The translations under genes and the position numbers were made by a program. The notes under the pieces were generated by a model, which saw only the letters and a list, made by a program, of their open reading frames with translations, searched no databases and was not told the origin of the DNA. 64,000 nt of DNA from positions 1 to 64,000 of the forward strand of contig MU128978.1 of the NCBI GenBank assembly GCA_014904985.1, given 5' to 3'. This DNA is from Hydnum rufescens UP504 (Eukaryota; Basidiomycota; Agaricomycetes; Cantharellales; Hydnaceae). Shown here in pieces: positions 56,635 through 64,000 of the stretch (position 1 is its first letter; each line of letters begins with the position of its first letter).

Positions 56635-56950
56635 GGGGCCACCCGGCGTGCCCCAGTGGCCCGCTGTGAACTACGGCGCATTTCCTAAACAGCGGGATCC
56701 GCAGTGTACCCACCGCCACGCCGGATGGCCACACCGTTTGTCTGGTGGCGGCACTCTGTGGCAGCTCGGCAGCGACTACTTATGTAAGACTGGATGTGGG
56801 GCTTAGAAATTTCATTACGTCATAGAAAATTACAGCACTTGCATCCGATGAATAAGGTTCTGGAATTATCGAGTGGCACCAGAATATTTAAACCGTTGTC
56901 TCTCTCTCCTCTTTCCTCCCAACCACTTGCCACGACTCACTGCTCACATC

Positions 56951-57814
56951 ATGACTGCCTCTACTGACGATCGCGTACGCCGGGGCTACCCCAGTAAGTC
57001 CGCGCCCTGGATCCCTGCGCTCTGTTACCATGCTGAGTACCCCTTCCCCAGTCCTCTTTGGACTAGTTATTGTTCTGGCTATCATCGAGGTGGGTTTCCA
57101 TTCCCCGTTTAGTATAGGTCGCTGATGGCCACGAATCCAGATGTCGATAGCTGGCTTCCTTACTAGCCGCTACAACACTCACCACAACTTCCCTTCGACC
57201 TCTCTCCGCGATCGGGCTCGCTATCTCCTATTTGTCTCTATCTGGACCATTATCGTGAGCAAAACCGCTCGAATCTGCCGATGCTGGAGTCTTGACAGCC
57301 ACTTCGAAGTTTGGAGCATTCTACATCGTAATCTTCCTCACCAGTGGCACAGGTGGTTCGATCCTCGCTTCCGTGGCTTCACATGGGATCTTTCTCTTCG
57401 TGACTTGGGTGTTCTGGTTGGCGGGTGCCGCCTCTGTCACTGCGTCCCTCGACGGCGGTCATAACTGCTCGTCAGTACTCTCCGCTTCCGCGGTCAAATT
57501 TTTTTGGTGCGCTAAAGACATGACATCACAGGAGCCTCAGTTTCAACCTGCCTTACTGCAATCAACTGAATGCTCTGATGGTATGCCCCTGGTCCCCTGT
57601 CTTGTTTTTTTCGAGGTTACGAATCTGATATGCTTATGCGTCCTCAGGGTTTCGCATGGGTCGAATGGTCCGTCACTTAATCCCCAGTTAGCACATTGTT
57701 GCTGACTCCGATATCCATAGGGCTGTCATCAGTATAGGACTAATCATTCTCTTCATCCTCGGCGTTCGTGCTGTGAGAAGAGGCGACGGCTTCCGCGGCC
57801 AGCTCACTGTTTAG
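56951..57814 (+). CDS. MARVEL-domain-like four-helix membrane protein
   Basis: Small membrane protein of a basidiomycete family with a MARVEL-like arrangement; function unknown. Exons: 56,951-56,993, 57,052-57,089, 57,141-57,253 or 254, 57,310-57,470, 57,532-57,580, 57,648-57,667, 57,721-57,814, with frame kept throughout. Product: MTASTDDRVRRGYPILFGLV, IVLAIIEMSIAGFLTSRYNT, HHNFPSTSLRDRARYLLFVS, IWTIIFGAFYIVIFLTSGTG, SVASHGIFLFVTWVFWLAGA, ASVTASLDGGHNC, YCNQLNALMGFAWVEWAVIS, GLIILFILGVRAVRRGDGFR, GQLTV. Four hydrophobic helices, with a Cys-bearing loop between helices 3 and 4. Confidence 0.82.
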
Positions 57815-58806
57815 TTGGTCGATATCGGTTGAGACATATGATGCAAAGTCAGATCCCTGTCCCTGTCCTCGGCGGTTTGCCAATAACCATCCAATTGTAG
57901 CCCGGCTTTTCCCCATTTCATAATGGTGGTGTACGCAACCAAGCCCTTTAATATTCCACGATCTGCGCCATTCTTCTTCACATCATGTTTTGTATCTCTC
58001 GATGACAATGCGCCCCAGTTTCTTATTTCCTCCGCCTGATCACTGGAGTACGTATAATACCACAGTTTACGATTTATATCTTCAAACGTCCCATTTCTCG
58101 CGGGGCCAATGTTTCCCCCCTATCCACATCTCGATTTGTCTAGCTATAGTGATGATTATTCATGCCCAGTCCAGTTACTCGGTGTGGTGTGAGATTTTTC
58201 TTTCAAAGGACACGGATGAAATGTCCTTTGTCTCAGTATCCCGACACCGTTTCCCTCAAGGTTAGGTTGGAAATCCGAACTCCAATTTGTTTCCCAAGCT
58301 CGATTTGAAAACGACCTCTATCCATTGCTAAAATGAGAACATGAATTTGTGAATCGGAATGGAGATACAAGTACTGCTGCAATTATGATTGACAATGCGT
58401 TGGAACTGGGGATGGGCGCTCACTACTTAGTCAGCATGTCCTTCTAGATAGCTCCTCGGGATCCACCGAAGTTCCCTCAAGCGTTTGCTCGAGCATTGAG
58501 CAAACGCTCTATCTGTCCTCTCGTGTGTGAATCTAAGTGGCTCCACACCGATTCTTCAATCCAATGGGCTATTCTTTTAGTGATGTTAGCGCTGCATGCA
58601 TATGCCGCATATCTCCACGTTACGTATTGAGCTCTCGTTTCGATGTCAAGTATGGAAATTGGACTGAGCCGCGAGGATGCCTCGTGTACAAACCTTCTGA
58701 GTCCAACACTTTTCTCACTGCAATCCTTCTCCTTGTGGTCTTGCGGAGGGGACATTGCCCGCACCCTTATTGTTATTAACGCCCTTGCTTGGAGCGAGAA
58801 GCCAAG
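57815..58806. other. no confident gene
   Basis: 3' flank of the MARVEL-like gene. A minus-strand frame of 136 codons (58,887-58,477) overlaps the start of the next gene and has no recognised domain. A short hairpin, AGCGTTTGCTC/GAGCAAACGCT, lies at about 58,480-58,511. Confidence 0.4.
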
Positions 58807-59400
58807 ATGAGCGAAGGTTTCCCTCAGATGGTCGAGGAGCATGAACCTGTTGATCTCGCCATGGATTCCGAGCTTGGCGATCCCCAATCGTTTCGCGCAC
58901 GCAACTTCTCCATGACGTCTGTGCGTTCAAATTTATTGACGCACTCATGGGATCGTCCTGGGATATACGAGATCCCCGATCTATGCTCATACATTATGTC
59001 CACTCCTCCGACTCCCATCACTCACCTGAAATGGTGCAAAAATCGGGACGGAGTTAAGCATGAGTTCTTGCTCCTGAAAGTCGAACGACCCGACAGTGGG
59101 GGAACCGTATGGCTCCGTCTTGAGCGTCGACTTCACGAGAACGCTAGAGCCGTGAATGCCATATTCTCCTCCTGTTCCTTCGGGCGACACTGTGAGTAGC
59201 CTGATATGCCGATGTGAATCATATCCCGATAACCTCTTTTGCCCCTAACCTCATGCTGACATATTAGGTGAAGCTCTGTGGCGATGTCTCGCGCCTTTTT
59301 GACGCGTCACGAAGCCAAATCCAAGTAGAGGCAGAATTCACGGTCCGACCACTTCTGCAAAGGTTAGGTGTTCTTTTATCTATCCTGATGGAATATTCTT
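58807..59400 (+). CDS. basidiomycete hypothetical protein (partial model)
   Basis: Starts MSEGFPQMVEEHEPVDLAMD at 58,807. First exon to 59,191 includes LLTHSWDRPGIYEIPDLCSY, IMSTPPTPITHLKWCKNRDG, VKHEFLLLKVERPDSGGTVW and LRLERRLHENA. An intron (59,192-59,267, GTGAGT...TTAG) is followed by a short exon near 59,268-59,360. The VWLRLERR block before a variable C-terminus recalls a widespread agaricomycete family of unknown function. The end of the gene was not resolved. Confidence 0.6.
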
Positions 59401-59770
59401 CGTATTATAAGCTATACTCGGTACATATGTCCGCTGCATTCTTCCAACATTGACTGATATGACCATCTCAGGAGAATTGTTACTTTTTTTGTGCGGTCGT
59501 ATACGAGAATTCTCGTGTCAACGGGTAAAGGGGTGAATGTCGTCGGCGCTCCGAGAAAATTTTCTCTGTCCCGTGCTCCAGAGCTGAAGGCACAAATAAA
59601 AAAGCGTATGGACACGTGGCCGTTAGTTTGTTCATCGCCCTTGTATTTGCACTGGGCGTCGATAGCACTATTGACGGTCCCCTTGTAGCCCAGAACCTTC
59701 TAGTATCCCAAGTCTTGAACTGCAGAATCCCTTACCGACGGTAGGGCCAGTTACTTCGTCTCCTCTGCTC
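59401..59770. other. no gene recognised
   Basis: Probable 3' part of the hypothetical gene and promoter of the GTPase. Short frames only. Confidence 0.4.
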
Positions 59771-60960
59771 ATGGAGCGCCTTCCGAACTCGGTCTCGGTT
59801 GCTCAGCAGCCGGGACAAACAGTTCCGAAGCATCCTCCCAGTTCTCTGGATATTTCTGATGTCCACATTGTACAGGCTTCTTCGGAGCAGAACGGAGTCT
59901 CGATTTGGAGAACCGACCCCACCCACGCATTCCAAGGCCCGCTCACGCACACCACCGAAACTCTCCAGAAGGATTGCAGGTAGGCTACGTATGTCATCTA
60001 TACGTCCGTCAGTGTTCAAGTAGCTTTACTAGGTTCAGGATACTCGTTGTGGGCAAAGTGAGCCATGCATCCTTTCCGATCCATTTCACTCGCTGTAAAG
60101 CATTTGCAGTCAGGGGTGGGAAAAAGTTCTTTGATCAATGCAGTGTTCGGCGCCAAGAACCTCACTGTGCGTCCTCTGCTTCCTGCAATATCGCATTATT
60201 CGATCCCAATGCATGCTGTAGAGAACCTCCGACTACGCCATGAAACACGATATTGATCAAGAACTCACCTTTGATGATAATCGTCATCTCATTCTACACG
60301 ATTCAGAAGGATTTTTTGATGGAGACATCAAGAATCTTCAAACAGTTCAAGAGTTCATCAAAAGGAGGAGCGCGGAAAGGGAGCTTAAAGATAGGTTACA
60401 TGCTATTTGGTGCGCATAATCTTACCTTTTCTCCACCCCCATGACATTCTCATTTCTCGTGGCTCTAGGTTGTGCTGCGAGGTTCCCGTTTCTGGAGGTC
60501 GACTTTTTGAATTAGGAGATGAAATACTTCTCAAGGACGATTCCATCAAGGGTATATTGATCGGTTCTCTTGAAACTGGTGTTTCTATGCTGACCGTTGG
60601 CGATGTATCATCCTGCATCCCCCAAGTCCCGATCATTGTCGTATTCACCAAGTACGACCAGCTTGTGATCCGAAAGAAGGCTGATCTCGCAAGGTCTCTT
60701 GGTCATGGCGGAGTCGAATGGGAGCGTCAAGCCAAAGAAACTGCTGCGGAGGCCGTCAAAGTTAGCTGCGAGAAGCCCCTCAACGCGGTGGCAGGCAATA
60801 AATATACATGGACCGAGGTTTCTAGTGTGTACTATTGGTTGGACGACCTTTATTCTCCCACTAATAGAGTCTGATTTCTAGACAGGGACGAGTACAAAGA
60901 CACTATCGAGAGATTGATCAACCTCACCATGAACTCTCTCCTCGGTGTTCCTGCAAAGGC
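59771..60960 (+). CDS. P-loop GTPase (basidiomycete G-domain protein), C-terminus truncated or unresolved
   Basis: GTPase-fold protein of a family expanded in agaricomycetes. Exons: 59,771-59,979, 60,021-60,057, 60,110-60,166, 60,222-60,409, 60,469-60,551, 60,627-60,824, 60,882-60,944. Reads TRFRILVVGK/SGVGKSSLINAVFGAKNLT (Walker A GKSGVGKS, an intron between K and S), HLILHDSEGFFDGDIKNLQT (G3 DxxG), LCCEVPVSGGRLFELGDEIL, VPIIVVFTKYDQLVIRKKAD (G4 TKYD) and NRDEYKDTIERLINLTMNSL. Frame intact to 60,944. The helical C-terminal half usual in the family cannot be followed, because a broken CAX gene on the other strand starts at about 61,090. Role unknown. Confidence 0.85.
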
Positions 60961-61089
60961 CACTAATCCGAAAACCCAGGCAACGACGGGCAAGGTACTG
61001 CCGATTTAGAGCAACCGAATCTTGAAAGCTGGCTCTTCTCACTCGCAGTTGGTCCAGGAAGTCTCGGAAGAAAGATCTCAACATCGATT

Positions 61090-62125
61090 AAGTCATTGAC
61101 CAGGAGAACGCCGACAGACAGTATGGTAGTCTGAAGGTCGAGGAATGCGATTTGCTTATGAGGTGTCATGACGACCAAGGCTCAGATACTTTACGCACCT
61201 CGAAGTTGGCGAAAAATAGCGTCAAGTCCTTGTCGATTCTGTAATGAAGCGGTTCGCATGATGGAGTTATTTTCATGAATCTGGAATCCTGTTCACATCC
61301 AACCAATGATAACCAGTAGCGGCACGACAAACACTGCAATTTGCTGTCAAACCAACGTCAACCAAGCGCTTTCAGCATCTATCCAAAAAGCCCTAGAATA
61401 TAGCCGCAGTACTCACAATAGAACTACCGATGCTGAACGATATAGTAAGTTCCATTTTATCTTTCATCGCCATCCAGACACTTGTGACATGCTCTGCTGC
61501 ATTAGCTAATCCTTGAGCTTAAGATAACCGGAACTTGTGTCTGCAATTGAGGAAAGAAGAAAGCGCTCACAACTAATGACAACAGGATAAGGCCAATAAA
61601 TGGTTTTGGAATGTGCTATTTCTCTGCAGTTTCTTCGATAGAAGCCGCGACTTCGTTATGCAATAGTGTTTTCATGAAACTTCTTCTCTGGCTTTGAGGA
61701 ATATAGAACTCACGCCAATCAGCACAGAAAGAAGTAATGAAAGTAACCGACAAAAGCATAAAATACAACCAAGATCCCCTGCTAATAATTCCGATCTAAT
61801 CATAAAGGCACTCACGAAAGAGCGGCAGAAATCATGCTCATACTTTCCCCCTCCTCTTGCTCTCCTAGAGATGGAGGGGCCTGAAATAAACACGCATGGG
61901 TCTTGAGCTGGAACACGAGGCATCCAACATACACCGTGAGAAGGAGAATGGATGTGCCACGTGAAATGACAAGCAGGCCGCTCTTCGGGCTGCTGTCTAT
62001 CTCAAACATAGAACACCATAAGTAGCTTGCTAAGCGGGGTTCAGCCTCCATTGTGGCATGGTATGCAGCAGGGATGACCAGAGCCACGGCCCGAACAGAT
62101 CAAAATCGAACAATGCAGAAAGAAA
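61090..62125 (-). pseudogene. CAX-family Ca2+/H+ exchanger, both ends missing
   Basis: Minus strand: ALVIPAAYHATMEAEPRL, GLLVISRGTSILLLTVYVGC, LVFQLKTHACLF, an intron, FITSFCADW, an intron, VAASIEETAEK, TAG (61,616-61,618) in place of the usual Tyr, HIPKPFIGLILL, a broken join, NAAEHVTSVWMAMKDKMELT, ISFSIGSSI, an intron, QIAVFVVPLLVIIGW, DLTLFFANFE and TTILSVGVLLVNDLID. This is a vacuolar calcium/proton antiporter from the middle helix to the second c-motif region. The N-terminal helices with the first GNxxE motif and the last helix are absent. Convergent with the GTPase. Confidence 0.85.
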
Positions 62126-64000
62126 GAAAGTAGCTTACTGATGCATGATAGTGTCATAATCTCGAAAATGCCATGAAAAGTGAAATATGTCATTGGCCAG
62201 CGTTGAGTTGCCGCGCCGAATTTCCGTGTTTTACTTCCGGATGTTGCCCAAATATGGTGGAGTGGCCGGGTCATGCCGCCGCAAAATTTAGTGTTGCCGC
62301 GACTCGACTCGACTCAATTCAGTTGAGTCGAGCCGAGCCACGGAGTCGAAAATTTTCTCACTCACTACAACCGGTCATGGTTTCTTTGTACCGCAGTCTG
62401 AAAGAGAATACAAAAAATGGCAGGAGCTGTTGAGTGTGGGCAGAAAAGTGGTGTAATGAGGTCACTACTAGGTGTTATTTTTTTATCAACTCCGAGTCGC
62501 GGCATCACTACCGCAAATGGAGTACCCTTGTTTCACTATTATGTATCTAATGGTGTGGATTCCTCTGTGGCCACAATATCATCCCCCAGGACCTTATGGC
62601 CTGCCCAACCATTTTGTTGTGGGGATAGTGAGTACGCTACGTTCGATCGTTGCCTACCGGATTATTGTCTCTACCAACGGGTGTGTGTGAGGCTGTGAAG
62701 CAGTTTGCTGCATCAGTCTCGGTGCATGCGACAGCAGAACTGACTGTGCGGGTGGGTGGGCAAAGAATGTCAGGAGGCTTATACTCGACGATGCGAACGT
62801 CCCCCTTCGTCGAAGCGCGCGGGCGCCGGAAGCTAATTCGGCTTCAGTCGACTCGCTCACTTCTCGTTCGCTAGCCCTTCCTCTGTGTCGTCGTGCCTTT
62901 GGACTACGAGGAGGTTTACACAAGTGATCTTGAGTTTCTTCCTCCGTGTCTCAGATGCACTCACCCAAAGCATCGACTCACTGCGAGCGGCTCCTTCCTT
63001 TCCCTCGGTGCAACAGACTTGAGCCTGTAACACGGGTATCCTGAACAGGAACTCGGTTTCTGGGTTTCTAAGCAGGTCTGCCTCCCCCCGTCTTTTCAAT
63101 TCGAGCCTAGGTTTCCGACTCACGCGTGGGCCACCGGTGTATGATAACCAGGGTCTACTGCAAGTGGCTCCCCGCACTTGATGCGGTCTCGGTCAGATTT
63201 AAGCCAAGTTGCCACCAGCATTTTGTCTATTGATTCTGGCACTTAGTGAGGAGTTTGTTTCGAACCGGCTAGTGATCCATCGTCTTCAAGATAGTTGCTC
63301 GTCGATCCGTTCGGTCTCGCTGGCATTCCGGGAGATGTCGCCCGCGGCATTCAACTTCGGATGGCTCTCTGCGGGATAGAGCGATGGCGTTGGGGGAGTG
63401 ACCGCCGGGAATTGTGGATTCTGGATCGTCGGGGATGTCTTCATGCGAGTGCCGGGTGTGTCCCTTCCGTGTGCATACGCAAGGAGAGGAAGCAAATACA
63501 TAGGCGCAACGAGCTCGTCGAAAGCGATCAGGCTATGTTTGTGATCAAGTCCCTTACGAGATGAACAGGAAGAACTCGTGGAGTAATGCCTCCGCTTCTC
63601 ACCCCCTCTGTCCTCGTCCTCATCACGTCTTCGCTTCCCAATTGTCCTCTAGGGAATGATCAGCATGTTGCCTATTCTCCCCTATGAGTGCACAGATAGA
63701 CTGAAACATACTGATGCTCAGGGATCACACTCAGGAGGCACGCAGCATGGTATCACCAGTGGCGTGTTCTGGTACCACCATTCCTCGAGTTCAAAAGGAC
63801 CCCAATTCCGTTGAACGATAGTCCCTGTCAATCCAGAGCTTGAGAGTATTCTCCCAGATGAGTAAGATCCAACCTCCTTGGCCTTTCCCTATTTTTTTTT
63901 TGCCGACTGCGATCGACTCCCCAGAGAAAGAACATATATAGTTCGCTCAACCTATTCATTTCTTATCCGCTTATTTTAATTTGGTTTCTCGTTCCACATC
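62126..64000. other. no gene named; possible minus-strand gene 62,650-63,560
   Basis: Open minus-strand pieces at 63,501-63,286 (MYLLPLLAYAHGRDTPGTRM..., Pro/Ser/Thr-rich), 63,177-62,857 and 62,923-62,654 might be exons of one gene, but no domain is recognised. The plus-strand frame at 63,295-63,564 overlaps them. The last 400 bases are AT-richer with no frame. Confidence 0.35.
62294..62350. repeat. GACTC/GAGTC simple repeat, self-complementary
   Basis: GACTCGACTCGACTCAATTC followed by its near mirror TTGAGTCGAGCCGAGCC; can form a hairpin. It lies just upstream of the CAX fragment's missing 5' end. Confidence 0.65.

Noticed and set aside
57255..57309. Frameshift in the MARVEL-like gene
   Set aside because: Using the acceptor CGAAG at 57,309 instead of TGACAG gives an unbroken frame.

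Overview
The window reads as nuclear DNA of a filamentous basidiomycete, almost certainly an agaricomycete. Evidence is the 45-110 nt introns with GT...CTRAY...AG signals in almost every gene, KDZ (Kyakuja-Dileera-Zisupton) transposons with CxC1/CxC2 cysteine clusters, chromodomain Ty3/Gypsy elements, a P-loop GTPase and an APH-like kinase of types I associate with agaricomycetes, and a MARVEL-type membrane protein. I cannot name a genus.

Two compartments meet near 38.1 kb. Positions 1-38,165 form a nested, CpG-starved transposon graveyard: solo or broken LTRs, two KDZ elements (one nearly full-length CxC2 type at 9.2-12.5 kb, one CxC1 N-terminus at 20.2-20.9 kb cut by a Gypsy LTR), three Gypsy integrase/chromodomain remnants (21.5-22.3 kb minus, 23.8-24.4 kb plus, 35.2-36.1 kb plus), two tandem arrays whose units look like exon+hairpin-bearing intron (0.4-1.4 and 16.4-17.6 kb), MITEs, a foldback element carrying inverted tRNA-like heads (25.06-26.03 kb), and a 5 kb non-coding giant palindrome with terminal inverted repeats and CTAGACATG arrays (29.72-34.71 kb). 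Stops in the transposon genes are repeatedly TGA where CGA is expected, the mark of C-to-T decay at CpG. Two Gypsy copies are followed by an antisense spliced cysteine-cluster gene.

Positions 38,542-61,000 carry ordinary single-copy genes with normal CpG: DUG3 glutamine amidotransferase (-), VTC1 polyphosphate-synthase subunit (+, start codons 62 bp apart from DUG3), a THOC7-like THO subunit (-), an APH-like kinase (+), an NmrA-like NAD(P)-binding protein (+), a full chitin synthase (-), an EEF2KMT/EFM3-type lysine methyltransferase (-), a mitochondrial TACO1/YebC protein (-), a MARVEL-like protein (+), an unrecognised basidiomycete protein (+) and a P-loop GTPase with Walker A split by an intron (+). 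The GTPase runs tail-to-tail into a broken CAX calcium/proton exchanger (-). No gene could be named from 62.1 to 64.0 kb.

The genes on the right do not form a pathway; they are housekeeping, wall, vacuole and mitochondrial functions. Several (DUG3, NmrA, EEF2KMT, TACO1) show one isolated frameshift or stop each. Together with a 25-N gap and an indel-ridden duplicate at 22.3-23.7 kb, this points to consensus errors at least as much as to gene death. All splice sites below were read by eye.
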